Source: Pseudomonadota bacterium
GTDB taxonomy: Bacteria; Tectomicrobia; Entotheonellia; Entotheonellales; Entotheonellaceae
Direction: 5' to 3'
Length of the DNA stretch: 64,000 nucleotides
Assembly: GCA_005777235.1 (NCBI GenBank)
Contig: SXND01000096.1
Coordinates: 1-64,000, forward strand
The position numbers and the translations under genes are program-made. Shown piece by piece: positions 25,979-35,253 of the stretch. Under the pieces are notes generated by a model. The model saw only the letters and a program-made list of their open reading frames with translations, had not been told where the DNA came from and did not search any database. The first letter of the stretch is position 1. Every line of letters begins with the position of its first letter.

Positions 25979-28066
25979 TTACCACTGGGGCGCGGCGGCA
26001 AGTAAGGTCGTGGCGTCAGAGGCGTTCAGGGGTTTGGCAAAAAGATACCCTTGGCCATATTCGCCCTTGAGCGCGCGCAGCGCCGCCAGATGCTCAGGCG
26101 TCTCGACCCCTTCCGCGACGACATCAAGGCCAAGATTGTGCGCTAAGACCATAATCGTGCGCACAATCTCCGCCTGTTTCCGTCCCGCGTTCATCTGACT
26201 GACAAAGGAGCGATCAATCTTCAGGATGTGCAATGGCAGATGATACAGATAGCTCAGCGAGGCATACCCGGTACCAAAATCATCCAGGCTGAATTGCACA
26301 CCTAACGCATGGAGCCGATCGATGATCCGTGTCACAGAGCGGCTCTGCTCGATCAGCACACTTTCCGTGATTTCCAGCTTGAGGGTATGTGCTGCAAGTC
26401 CTGTTTCTCCGAGCACCTCTTCCACATGGTCAATCAGCCCGTCCTGCAGTAATTGTTTGGCGGAGAGATTCACGCTGACGGATAATGGGTAGGGCATGTC
26501 AAACTTCTGCTGCCACTGGGCGAGCTGTTGACAAGCGACCCGCAGTACCCAACTCCCCATCGGCACAATGAGACCCGTCTCCTCCGCCAAGGGGATGAAC
26601 TCGGCGGGGGAGAGTACGCCACGCTGGGGATGCTGCCAACGCAGGAGGGCCTCGAAGCCTGCCATGCGACCACTGCGCAGACAGATGATGGGCTGGTAGA
26701 GCACGCGAAATTCCTGGCGCTCAACAGCCCGCCGTAAGTCGTTGCCCATTTGCATGAGGGTGACAGCTCGGCGGTACATCCGCCTATCGAACACCTCATG
26801 TCGATCTTTGCCACGCGTTTTTGCCCGGTACATAGCGGTTTCAGCATCACGCACCATGTCTTCGGAGCACGTGTATCCCGTGCCACTCAAGGCAATCCCT
26901 ATGCTGGCAGTGGTAAAGACCTCATGCTCACCGATGATGACGGGGGACGCGAGCTGTTCCTGCACATACGCCGCAACTGCGGTGGCAGCACTGACGTCCT
27001 GAATCGCCTCAAGCAGGATGATGAATTCATCGCCTCCCAGACGTGCCACAGTGGGCGTCACGTCGAGGTGCATATGTTGTTGCACCCCGACCATGCTCGC
27101 TTCCAAGCGCCGTGAGAGCGCGATGAGCATCGCATCGCCGGCTGCGTGTCCCAGGCTATCGTTGATCACCTGGAAACGATCAAGATCGAGCAAGAGCACG
27201 GCGAACATGGCATTCTTGGGCTGGTGGAGATGTGCCAGGGTGTGCTCCAAACGTGCGGTGAACCAGATGCGGTTGGGCAGGCCAGTCAAACCATCGGCGA
27301 CTTTCCGCTCCGTAATATCGGTTTGCGATCCCGCCATCCGCGTGGGCTGCCCCTGGATGTCGCGAATCGCCAGACCCCGACTGAGCACCCAGCGATAGGT
27401 GCCGTCCTGATGCATCATGCGATGCTCATATTCAAAATGGGCTGTCTCACCGATGAAATGGTCTTGCAAAGTACGATCGAGCTGCTGACGATCCTCGGGA
27501 TGCACACGGGTAAACCACGTCTCGCACGTGTTGGCCAACTCATCGTCGCTGTAACCCAACATGGTTTTCCAGCGCGGGGAAAAATAGATACTCTCGGTGC
27601 GCAGATCCCAATCCCACAGCCCATCCTTCGCGCCGTGCATGGCTAACGCGTAGCGCTCTTCGCTCACGCGCAGGGCTTCTTCGGCTTGTTTGCGGAGTAA
27701 TTGGTTTTGGATACGGGCCAGCGCCACGGGGAAGTCAATCGGCTTGGTCACATAGTCATTGGCACCGAGCGTCAGCGCTTCGACGATAGTCTCGCTATAC
27801 TGCAGCGCACTCACCATAATCACGGGTAATTGTGCTGCAGGGTGGGTGGTACGAATGATTTTCAGCACGGCGATGCCGTCAAGAACGGGCATAGAGATGT
27901 CGAGTAACACGAGGTCAAAGACCTGGTGCCGCAGCTCCTCGATGGCGGCCTGCCCACCGGCTGCGGCCACTGCCGTATAGCCTCTGCGCTCGAGATAACG
28001 GCAGAGCAACACGAGATTAGCCGGGTCATCATCGACAATAAGGAGCGCACCAAGCCCCTGCGCCAT
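25979..28066 (-). CDS. REC-PAS-GGDEF-EAL cyclic-di-GMP signalling protein
   Basis: The product is 695 residues from ATG 28066 (GGAAAGG upstream). Domain order: receiver (about 1-125; 'LIVDDD', 'LVLLDISMPVLDG', 'VTKPIDF'), PAS/PAC (about 135-255; 'HEDRQQ'-like, 'GSQTDITERK'), GGDEF (about 260-430; 'RLGGDEF', intact active site) and EAL (about 440-690; 'EALLRWQHP', 'NLSAKQL', 'EITESVL', 'DDFGTGYASL', 'KIDRSFV'). Both cyclase and phosphodiesterase signatures look intact, so it may be bifunctional. No partner kinase is adjacent; the kinase 3 kb away could serve. Confidence 0.95.
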   Translation of the reverse strand: MAQGLGALLIVDDDPANLVLLCRYLERRGYTAVAAAGGQAAIEELRHQVFDLVLLDISMPVLDGIAVLKIIRTTHPAAQLPVIMVSALQYSETIVEALTLGANDYVTKPIDFPVALARIQNQLLRKQAEEALRVSEERYALAMHGAKDGLWDWDLRTESIYFSPRWKTMLGYSDDELANTCETWFTRVHPEDRQQLDRTLQDHFIGETAHFEYEHRMMHQDGTYRWVLSRGLAIRDIQGQPTRMAGSQTDITERKVADGLTGLPNRIWFTARLEHTLAHLHQPKNAMFAVLLLDLDRFQVINDSLGHAAGDAMLIALSRRLEASMVGVQQHMHLDVTPTVARLGGDEFIILLEAIQDVSAATAVAAYVQEQLASPVIIGEHEVFTTASIGIALSGTGYTCSEDMVRDAETAMYRAKTRGKDRHEVFDRRMYRRAVTLMQMGNDLRRAVERQEFRVLYQPIICLRSGRMAGFEALLRWQHPQRGVLSPAEFIPLAEETGLIVPMGSWVLRVACQQLAQWQQKFDMPYPLSVSVNLSAKQLLQDGLIDHVEEVLGETGLAAHTLKLEITESVLIEQSRSVTRIIDRLHALGVQFSLDDFGTGYASLSYLYHLPLHILKIDRSFVSQMNAGRKQAEIVRTIMVLAHNLGLDVVAEGVETPEHLAALRALKGEYGQGYLFAKPLNASDATTLLAAAPQW

Positions 28067-28329
28067 AAGCGTACCTTTCCTGCTATACAGTGGCCCGATG
28101 TCATGGAACCTCGTGGTCTCACGTTGTATCCTCATCTGTCAATGTATCGGCACATGCGGCTACAAACTTGAGGAAGCCACGCCCACCATTCCCAATGGTC
28201 AGACGCCACAAAACTATGATAGCATACTTCGCGTCACACTCAGGGAATGGGCACAGACGTCGATCTCGTCGGCATGCGCCAGGCAGCTGCTGGAGGAGAT
28301 GTTGTTGGCTTTGGTAGGAGATCTCGTTC

Positions 28330-29034
28330 ATGAAAAATAAAGTGTATACCACCTTTGATGCAGCCGTGGCGGACGTGCCCGATGGCTCCGTCTTCATGTC
28401 CCCCGGTTTTGGGGGCGTCGGCTTACCACGCAACCTGCTGGCGGCGCTGCATCGTCAGGGCGCCAAACAGTTGACCGGCATCTCCAACAATGCCGGCAGC
28501 ATTGATGACAAAATTGATGTGGGGACGCTGGTCGCTGCCGGCCAGGTCAAAAAGATGATCTGTGCCTTTACCGCCCCGACGCATCCCTCGCAGATCACCC
28601 CCTTTGTGAAGATGTATAACGAGGGCATCGTGGACGCCGAATTGCTGCCCCAGGGGACTCTCGCGGAGCGTATTCGCGCCGCGGCCTCAGGTATTGCCGC
28701 CTTTTACACGCCGGCTAGTGTCGGCACTGAGCTGGCCGAAGGCAAAGAACATCGGGTGTTTGATGGACGGACCTACGTCCTGGAATACCCTCTGCATGCC
28801 GACTACGCGTTCATCCGCGCCTGGAAGGCCGACACGTTTGGCAATCTGCAGTTTCGCCTGACACAGCGCAATTTTAATCCCATCATGGCCATGGCGGCGC
28901 GTGTCACGATTGTTGAGGTAGAAAATGACATTGTCGATATGGGAGCAATAGATCCAGATAATGTGCACGTCTCTGGAGTCTATGTGGACCGCTTGGTGCG
29001 GATTCCCCCCCCACCGGTCGGCAACTGGGATTAG
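28330..29034 (+). CDS. 3-oxoacid CoA-transferase, subunit A
   Basis: This 234-residue family-I CoA-transferase alpha subunit has the motif 'SPGFGGVGLPRNLL' (CoA-binding G-x-G pattern), 'ISNNAG' and 'LPQGTLAERIRA'. It is preceded by TAGGAGATC. With subunit B at 29073 it forms the heterodimeric enzyme that moves CoA between succinyl-CoA/acetyl-CoA and a short oxoacid. The exact acid is unknown. It opens a plus-strand catabolic group with an alpha/beta hydrolase and an enoyl-CoA hydratase. Confidence 0.92.
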   Translation: MKNKVYTTFDAAVADVPDGSVFMSPGFGGVGLPRNLLAALHRQGAKQLTGISNNAGSIDDKIDVGTLVAAGQVKKMICAFTAPTHPSQITPFVKMYNEGIVDAELLPQGTLAERIRAAASGIAAFYTPASVGTELAEGKEHRVFDGRTYVLEYPLHADYAFIRAWKADTFGNLQFRLTQRNFNPIMAMAARVTIVEVENDIVDMGAIDPDNVHVSGVYVDRLVRIPPPPVGNWD

Positions 29035-29072
29035 CACACTGTTGAGCAACGAGGGCATGAAAGGAGGGCATG

Positions 29073-29747
29073 ATGGCGGAGAAGGCGCGGCTTACCCGGC
29101 AGGCGATGTGTGACCGGTTAGCCATGGAGTTTCAAGACGGTTGGATCGTGAATCTTGGCGTGGGTATGCCCACGCTGTGTTCCAATTATGTCGATCCCAG
29201 CAAAGATCTCATTCTGCATTCGGAAAACGGCGTCATTGGCTATGGCCCTCTGGCCAAGCCCGAGGAAGTCGACAAGCATCTGGTCAATGCCGGCGGGCAG
29301 AACGTGACGCCCGTGCCTGGGATGGCGATTGTGCACCACGCCGATTCCTTTGCGCTTATCCGCAAGGGCATGCTGGATGTCACGGTCATGGGGGCCTATG
29401 AAGTGTCTGAAAATGGGGATTTTGCCAATTGGCGTATCCCGCCCCGCAAAGGTGGTGGCATTGGCGGCGCCATGGACCTCGCGGCGTGTGCCCAGCGGGT
29501 GTTTATCGCCCTGGAACATACGACACGTGAGGGCCATTCGCGTCTGTTAAAACGCTGTACCCTGCCGATCACGGCGCCGGGCGTGGTCAAGCTGGTAGTG
29601 ACCGATCTCGGGCTGTTTGCCGTGACGCCACAAGGCTTTCAGTTACGGGAATACGCGCCGGGCTGGAGCCCTGCCGACATCCAGGCCCACACCGAAGCCC
29701 AGTTGCACCTGGCCGATGATCTGCGGGAGTTTCGCTTCCGCGCCTAG
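29073..29747 (+). CDS. 3-oxoacid CoA-transferase, subunit B
   Basis: This 224-residue beta subunit has the catalytic Glu in 'LHSENGVIGYGPL', preceded by 'NLGVGMPTL', and 'ALEHTTREGHSRLLKRC'. ATG 29073 is preferred to 29070 because AAAGGAGGG ends only two bases before the latter. The Glu forms the covalent thioester intermediate known for the family. It is 38 bp downstream of subunit A. Confidence 0.92.
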   Translation: MAEKARLTRQAMCDRLAMEFQDGWIVNLGVGMPTLCSNYVDPSKDLILHSENGVIGYGPLAKPEEVDKHLVNAGGQNVTPVPGMAIVHHADSFALIRKGMLDVTVMGAYEVSENGDFANWRIPPRKGGGIGGAMDLAACAQRVFIALEHTTREGHSRLLKRCTLPITAPGVVKLVVTDLGLFAVTPQGFQLREYAPGWSPADIQAHTEAQLHLADDLREFRFRA

Positions 29748-29786
29748 CGCCTATGCCCCCAGGCCATCCCAAGGCTCGTCTGCGTC

Positions 29787-29813
29787 GTCGGGGCGACCGG
29801 CCGTCGCCCCGAC
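29787..29813 (+). terminator. GTCGGGGCGA hairpin, possible terminator
   Basis: GTCGGGGCGA is followed after a short loop by TCGCCCCGAC, a strong GC-rich stem without a U-tract, 40 bp after the CoA-transferase B stop. Related hairpins lie at 43516-43541 and 55559-55587, so it may instead be a dispersed repeat. Confidence 0.4.
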
Positions 29814-29858
29814 CGGGATAGGCTTTGAGTGTGTCAATTGTATACCTGTGAGGTCCAT

Positions 29859-29917
29859 CCTGGGAGCGCGGGCGTCTCGCCCGCTCGGGCATCGTCTAAG
29901 AAGACCGTACTCCCAGG
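29859..29917. repeat. Degenerate GGGAGCGCGGGCGTC palindrome
   Basis: The left half (CCTGGGAGCGCGGGCGTCTC) matches the core hairpins at 4299, 5842 and 8352. The right half has decayed (GTACTCCCAGG). No terminal inverted repeats or flanking TA are evident. It sits between CoA-transferase B and the hydrolase gene. Confidence 0.6.
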
Positions 29918-29946
29918 CGCGAGGGCTTACACTGGAGGTTTCTCTT

Positions 29947-31932
29947 ATGGCAGTCACCACATTGGTCATCACATCCCGACGACCACTGGCGCAAGGCAAA
30001 ACCTTTGGCCAGGTCGGCGCCTACGAGCAACTCGATGGCGTGGTCTATTTTGCTGTTGATCCTACCCATGCCGCCAACCGACTGATCACCGATTTGCAGC
30101 GCGCCCCACGTGACGCCAGTGGGCGGGTGCATGCCATGGCGGACTGTCGGCTGCTGCGACCCGTCGAGCCGCAACGTGGCAATCACCGCCTGCTGTTCGA
30201 CATTTTAAACAGGGGGAAGGCTCTCGCTCTGCGCAATCTCAACAGTGCCCCTGACGTGGCGCCGCATGCGCCGCTCGATCCCGGCAACGGTTTTCTGATG
30301 CAGCACGGCTACACCATCGCCTGGTGCGGCTGGCAACACGATGTGCCCGACACCCCCGGCTTGCTGCGGTTGCACGCCCCAGCTGCAGTGTCGCCCGACG
30401 GGCCGATCTCCGGCAAGATCGTTGTGACCTTTCAGCCCAACGCCCCTGGAACCACGCAGTTTCTGGCCGATAACTTGCACCGTCCCTACCCCACGCAGGC
30501 GTTGGACGACCCGGAGGCAGTGCTGACCGAGCAAGAGCACGAAGACGCCCCGGAGCGGGTGATCCCACGGGCGCAGTGGGCCTTTGCGCGGGCTGAAAAC
30601 GGCCAGGTAGTGCCGGATGCAGCACATGTCCATCTGGCGACGGGGTTCCAGCCCGGCAAAGTGTACCAGGTGATCTACACTGCCACCGGGGCGCCGGTGG
30701 TCGGGTACGGCTTGCTGGCCACGCGGGATCTGGCCACGTTTCTGAAGCATGGCAGCGCGGCGCAGGGTAATCCCTGTGCTGGTGATCTGGAGCACGCCTA
30801 CAGTTTTGGCGTGTCGCAGAGCGGGCGCTTCCTGCGCCACTTCTTGTACCTGGGGCTGAATCAGGATGAGCAGGATCGCCTGGTCTTCGATGGCGTCATC
30901 CCGCACGTCGGCGGTGGCAAGCACGGCGAGTTCAACCACCGCTTTGCGCAGCCCTCCAGCCAGGCCAGCCGCAGTCCCAATAGCATGTTTCCGTTTAGCG
31001 ATGTGGCCCAGACCGACCCCGAAACAGGACGCACGGCTGGTCTATTAACGCGCCTGATGGCTCACGGCAGCGTGCCGAAAGTGCTGCACACCTACACCTC
31101 GTCGGAATACTGGGCCGGCCATGGGGCGCTGGTACACATTGACATTACCGGCCAGCGTGATCTGGATATCCCGGACCCCGTGCGCGTGTATCATTTTGGC
31201 GGCACGCAGCATACCCTGCCGACGTTCCCCTTGCAGGATAGCGACGCACGCCAGGGCTATCGCGGCGAGCAGCCGTTTAACTGGGTCGACTACCGGCCCC
31301 TGCTGCGCGCCGCCCTGGTCAATCTTGACACCTGGGTGACGCAGGGACAGGCCGCGCCGCCGAGCTGCCATCCGCGCCTGGATGCCGGCACTGCCGTGCC
31401 ACCAGAGGATCTGGCGAGAACGTTCCTTGCCCTGCCCGGTGTGCACTTCCCCGAGCCCTTACGCCGCCTCACCCGGCTCGATTTTGGCCCAGAAGACGGC
31501 ATTGCCACCCAGGCCCCGCCGCGCCTCGGCGCCCCCTATCCCGTCCTCGTCCCGGCAGTGGATGAAGATGGCAACGAAGTGTGCGGCATTCGCATGCCCA
31601 CGCAGATCGTGCCGTTGGCCACCTACACCGGCTGGAACCTGCGTCATGCCGACACGGGTGGCGCCGGCCAGATCCTCGCCTCGGGTGGCGGCTCCGGCGG
31701 CACGCTCCTTGGTGCGACCATTCCGTTCCCCACCACCCCGGAAGTGCGCGCGGCAACGCACGACCCGCGGCGCGCCATTGCCGAGCGCTATCCCTCACGC
31801 GCCGCCTACCTGGCGCAGGTCACCCAGGCGGCCGAGGCCCTGGTGCAGACGCGCTACCTGCTGGCTGACGACGTGGGGGAGATTGTCAGTCAGGCCGCGC
31901 AACAGTATGACTTTTTATGTGGCGCGCCTTAA
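29947..31932 (+). CDS. Large alpha/beta-hydrolase-domain protein (PF20091-like)
   Basis: The product is 661 residues. ATG 29947 is chosen because 'MAVTTLVITSRRPLAQGKTFG' begins the conserved part and GGAGG (29934-29938) precedes it; the frame extends to 29716 only through a repeat. It contains the nucleophile elbow 'GVSQSGRFLRHFLY' (Ser about residue 284) and a His-rich stretch 'HTYTSSEYWAGHGAL'. The protein is probably a cytoplasmic esterase or lactonase, as no signal peptide is seen. It lies within the CoA-transferase/enoyl-CoA hydratase group, which suggests degradation of an ester or ring compound (inference). Confidence 0.85.
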   Translation: MAVTTLVITSRRPLAQGKTFGQVGAYEQLDGVVYFAVDPTHAANRLITDLQRAPRDASGRVHAMADCRLLRPVEPQRGNHRLLFDILNRGKALALRNLNSAPDVAPHAPLDPGNGFLMQHGYTIAWCGWQHDVPDTPGLLRLHAPAAVSPDGPISGKIVVTFQPNAPGTTQFLADNLHRPYPTQALDDPEAVLTEQEHEDAPERVIPRAQWAFARAENGQVVPDAAHVHLATGFQPGKVYQVIYTATGAPVVGYGLLATRDLATFLKHGSAAQGNPCAGDLEHAYSFGVSQSGRFLRHFLYLGLNQDEQDRLVFDGVIPHVGGGKHGEFNHRFAQPSSQASRSPNSMFPFSDVAQTDPETGRTAGLLTRLMAHGSVPKVLHTYTSSEYWAGHGALVHIDITGQRDLDIPDPVRVYHFGGTQHTLPTFPLQDSDARQGYRGEQPFNWVDYRPLLRAALVNLDTWVTQGQAAPPSCHPRLDAGTAVPPEDLARTFLALPGVHFPEPLRRLTRLDFGPEDGIATQAPPRLGAPYPVLVPAVDEDGNEVCGIRMPTQIVPLATYTGWNLRHADTGGAGQILASGGGSGGTLLGATIPFPTTPEVRAATHDPRRAIAERYPSRAAYLAQVTQAAEALVQTRYLLADDVGEIVSQAAQQYDFLCGAP

Positions 31933-31953
31933 GCCGCTACAAAGGAGCAACGT

Positions 31954-32745
31954 ATGGCGTACGAACACATTCTGGTCGAACAAGCCGACGGCGTGGGGAT
32001 TGTCACCCTGAATCGTCCCGACAAACTCAACGCCATGAATCGGCAGTTGAGCGCTGAACTGCACGACGCCGTCACCCTGATGAGCGCTGATGACGCGGTC
32101 GGGTGCATCATCATCACTGGGACCGGCCACCGCGCCTTTACGGCTGGGGGCGATATTCACGAACAGCGCGAAAATGACGTCACCTACACGCAAGAAGAAC
32201 TCGATGCGCGGAGCGCCGTGCGCAGCCGGGGGAGCTATGAGATTAGCGCCTGCCCCAAGCCGACCATTGGCATGATGAACGGTCTGGCCTACGGTGGCGG
32301 GGCCGTGCTCGCCTCGTCGCTGGATATGCGCATTGGTTGTGAACACAGTCGCTTTCGTTTCTTGGCCGCGGCATACGGGCGCATCAACAGCACCTGGACG
32401 CTGCCCAATCAGGTGGGCTGGCCCATGGCCAAAGAATTGCTGTTCTCCGCGCGCATTGTCGAGGCGGAGGAAGCCTACCGGATTGGGCTGCTCAACCATC
32501 TCGTGCCATGCGCACAACTACGCGACAAGACCCTGGAGTTAGCCGGCATGATCGCCAAGAATCGCCGTGATGCGGTGATGGGCATCAAAGAGTTGTTGTT
32601 GCAGCACATGGGGCATAACTTGGAGGAGCAGTGGGCCAGCGAGCGCGACTACACCACCACGGTGGTACGCGGGGCCAAAGCCGAGGAAGCCTTCCCCGAC
32701 TTTATCGCCCGCAAAGGCCGTCCGCTGCCGTCTACACACTCGTAA
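31954..32745 (+). CDS. Enoyl-CoA hydratase/isomerase family protein
   Basis: This 263-residue crotonase-fold protein has 'VTLNRPDKLNAMN', the oxyanion-hole region 'AFTAGGDIHEQ' and 'MNGLAYGGGAVLASSLDM'. At the positions that carry two Glu in enoyl-CoA hydratase it reads Ala/Gly-rich, then 'FRFLAAAYGRINS', so it may be an isomerase or hydrolase rather than a hydratase. The ribosome site AAAGGAGCAACGT precedes the start. Its 3' end overlaps the convergent decarboxylase-like gene by 14 bases. Confidence 0.88.
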   Translation: MAYEHILVEQADGVGIVTLNRPDKLNAMNRQLSAELHDAVTLMSADDAVGCIIITGTGHRAFTAGGDIHEQRENDVTYTQEELDARSAVRSRGSYEISACPKPTIGMMNGLAYGGGAVLASSLDMRIGCEHSRFRFLAAAYGRINSTWTLPNQVGWPMAKELLFSARIVEAEEAYRIGLLNHLVPCAQLRDKTLELAGMIAKNRRDAVMGIKELLLQHMGHNLEEQWASERDYTTTVVRGAKAEEAFPDFIARKGRPLPSTHS

Positions 32746-33670
32746 GCAGGCTGGGCGGAAAGAGGTCATCGACCTCGACCGGCTGGAGGATGATCTGCTG
32801 CTCGACGTTGAACCGGATGAACGCCTCAAGGGTCTGACGGTTCGGCGCGATCCCATAGAGCAGCGGATCATCGCCAATAACCGCCTGCATGGCTCGCATG
32901 GCGTGATCGGCTGGCGTCAGCGTGGCGCTCTGGCGTAGGTATGTGAGGTAGGTATCCTTGGCGTCCGCACACAGGCGCCAGAGTTCTTCGGCGAGCCACG
33001 GGTGCGCTTGCAGGACGGCGTCTTTGACGACCAGCAAGTGGCTGATGGGATAGATGCCGGTCTGTTGGAAATACGTCATGGCAGCTTGGCGCGGCTCGGG
33101 AATCAGCGGCTGAATCTCCGGGGCGTCTATACCACGCACGCCAATGGCCGCATCAATCTCTCCTGACAGCAGCGCCGTTGCGATGTCCTGCCCAGCAGGC
33201 GCCGCGATGGCATGCGCTGGCGCGCGGTATTCTGCCACGTGTTCCTCGCCAAAAATCACCCACTGCACCTGCGTGGGATCGACGCCGTAGGCACTCTGTA
33301 AAATCCCGCGCACCCAGACGCCTGGCGTCAACGTATAGCTGCGCACGCCGACCCGGCGTCCGGGCAGGTCTGCCGGTGCGGTGATGCCGGACTTGGCGTT
33401 ATACACTATAGAAGCGTGCTCAAAGCGCCGCAGGACAAAGATCGGCAGGGCCGTGATGGGGATGCCATACGTGCGGGCGCATAGGTAGGTGGAGAACGCC
33501 ATCTCAGAGACGTCGTAGGCCAGGGTCCGCACCATGCGCCGAAAGGCAGTGGTAATCGGCGCCACCTCGATGTGCTCCAGGGTGAGACGTGAAGACGGCA
33601 CCAGCCCTTCCTTCAGGGCTTTGGTGTAGCCATAGGTGGCAATAGCCGTGGTACAGGCAACGGTGGTCAT
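32732..33670 (-). CDS. 4,5-dihydroxyphthalate decarboxylase-like / NMT1-type protein
   Basis: The product is 312 residues. ATG 33670 replaces a TTG at 33676 because GAGAGG is spaced for the ATG. 'AFRRMVRTLAYDVSEMAFSTYL' (shown in part) and 'LPIFVLRRFEHASIVYN' match the family annotated as 4,5-dihydroxyphthalate decarboxylase, which has the type 2 periplasmic-binding-protein fold. No signal peptide is present, so an enzyme is more likely than a transporter component. The substrate is unknown. It is convergent with the enoyl-CoA hydratase gene. Confidence 0.85.
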   Translation of the reverse strand: MTTVACTTAIATYGYTKALKEGLVPSSRLTLEHIEVAPITTAFRRMVRTLAYDVSEMAFSTYLCARTYGIPITALPIFVLRRFEHASIVYNAKSGITAPADLPGRRVGVRSYTLTPGVWVRGILQSAYGVDPTQVQWVIFGEEHVAEYRAPAHAIAAPAGQDIATALLSGEIDAAIGVRGIDAPEIQPLIPEPRQAAMTYFQQTGIYPISHLLVVKDAVLQAHPWLAEELWRLCADAKDTYLTYLRQSATLTPADHAMRAMQAVIGDDPLLYGIAPNRQTLEAFIRFNVEQQIILQPVEVDDLFPPSLLTSV

Positions 33671-33798
33671 CGTCAACCTCTCTCGTTGTCAGGCATGTGT
33701 AGGCATTGACCGAGATCCCGCGCCTTCGGCTCCCACGGTAGCGCAGGGCGGAAGGCGCGATGGGCCAAGCGGGGGACACCGCATGGCCCGCAGTCCCG

Positions 33799-34158
33799 CT
33801 AACTCTTTGTTTCGATAATCTCCAGCTGGACCCCGTCCGGTCCTTCCAGGAAACAAATACGGCGTCCCGTGCCTGAGACCATGTTCTCTAACACCTTGGC
33901 GCCTTTGGCGGTGAGCTGCGCCAGGGTGCTGTCCATGTCATCCGTATCAAGGGCAAAATGTTCCACGCCATAGACCTGCTGCCGGGTTTGATCTTCGACA
34001 AAAGAGGTCAGGTTCAGCGTCAGACCGTGCAGATTGAGACGATAGCCACGGGTGCCAATTTCCGACACCAGGGTAGCGCCGAGCGTATCAATGTAAAAAT
34101 CTGCCGTCTGCTTGGGGTTGGGGCTTTTGAGATGCACGTGATTGAGTTTCATCGCCAT
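33799..34158 (-). CDS. VOC-superfamily protein
   Basis: This 119-residue glyoxalase-fold protein has 'LNHVHLKSPNPKQTADFY', 'VEHFALDTDDMD' and 'FLEGPDGVQLEIIE', with His and Glu at the metal positions. The start ATG 34158 has GGAGAGC in front. It is one of four VOC proteins in the window. A role in the neighbouring aromatic or oxoacid catabolic group is plausible but not shown. Confidence 0.88.
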   Translation of the reverse strand: MAMKLNHVHLKSPNPKQTADFYIDTLGATLVSEIGTRGYRLNLHGLTLNLTSFVEDQTRQQVYGVEHFALDTDDMDSTLAQLTAKGAKVLENMVSGTGRRICFLEGPDGVQLEIIETKS

Positions 34159-34527
34159 GGTGCTCTCCTGTGATGGGTAGGCTTGTCATGCGGTCTCGGC
34201 GAGCATAGGCGAGCCTTGAGAGCCTGTCAAGAGCGTAGGGCCGTGGGGCGTGGGCGCTGTGCACGGGAGAGGCTTCCCATGTCTGGGAGCGTGGTGCTCA
34301 GGGCCGTGTCCCGAGCGGGCGCGATGCCCGCGCTCCCAGGGACGAGGCGAAGGCGTACGCGACAAGAGCCCAGGACTGGGGCAGGCGCCCGCCAGGCTTA
34401 TGGTGTCTCGCAACGGCTCGGAAGCGCTGCGTCACACGCTCCCCACCAGGCAGAGAAGCCGCCGCGCTGAGCGAGGGGCTGCCTCTCTGGGTGAGGGGTA
34501 CTCCGGGGCCACCGCAGGCCGTGGAGG
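34159..34527. other. Non-coding gap with a decayed palindrome
   Basis: No gene is supported here. Bases 34283-34340 hold a degenerate version of the GGGAGCG...CGCTCCC core hairpin seen elsewhere, with only the outer stem well kept. No terminal inverted repeats or TA flanks were found. The rest is GC-rich without recognisable signals. Confidence 0.5.
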
Positions 34528-35201
34528 TTAGGCGCCGTGCCGCCGCCGAGCGCGCAGGCCGACCACGACCGCCAGGCCAGTGCCCAGCAAGAGCCACGTG
34601 GCAGGTTCCGGCACGGGGGCGCTGTCCTGCAGGTGCAGCGTGGGGCCAAAAATAGGGACACGGAAGGAGTCGAGCGGGGCGGTCAACCCGCCATTCAAGC
34701 TCCCCTGACGCCCGGCAATGCCGGTAATGTCGGGGATCGTCACAAACGGTGCAGTGACCTGCGCCAGTAGGAGCGAGTCAAAAAAGACATGGCCAATGAC
34801 ATAGTCCCCTGGCGTCAGCGTGAGCGCGGTGATCGTTTCAAAAAACCAGCGTTCATCACTACTGGCCGAGGCCACCGGGGCACTACCGTCTGAGACCGTA
34901 GCACTGGCCAGCAGCGTCCCCGTGTTCGTCCACACTCCAGCGAGCGAGGACGTGCCGAGCCCATCGGAGCCGGCATCCCAGGCCCCCAGCCCATCCACGG
35001 TGATGGTGTTCAGCACCGTAAAGGCCCACCCGAAGGTGGCACCATTGGCGCCGCAGACATTGCAGGGCCCTGCGCTGCCGCAGGTGATCAGGTCTAACAC
35101 CAGGGTTGCCTCGGCCCCAGTGACCAACATCCCCCGACCAGCAAGCCCAGCGTGAGCGTACTTGCCAGCACTGCCTGACGCATCCTCTTTCGTAATTGCA
35201 T
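34528..35201 (-). pseudogene. PEP-CTERM protein gene with a broken signal-peptide frame
   Basis: The C-terminus is a textbook PEP-CTERM anchor: 'VPEPATWLLLGTGLAVVVGL' then RRR, the sorting signal cut by exosortase. The mature part is a beta-rich extracellular domain with a Cys cluster ('CGSAGPCNVCG'). The best start, ATG 35201 after AAAGGAGAAG, encodes a fine signal peptide (MQLRKRM...LTLGLLVGG) but in another frame. One missing G in the run of five G's near 35128-35132 would join the two. Without that base the secretion signal is lost. This may be a real mutation, phase variation or sequence error. Confidence 0.7.
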
Positions 35202-35253
35202 TACTTCTCCTTTCAGGTTCGTACGCACGAGGCGATGGCGGAACCCGTGTCAC

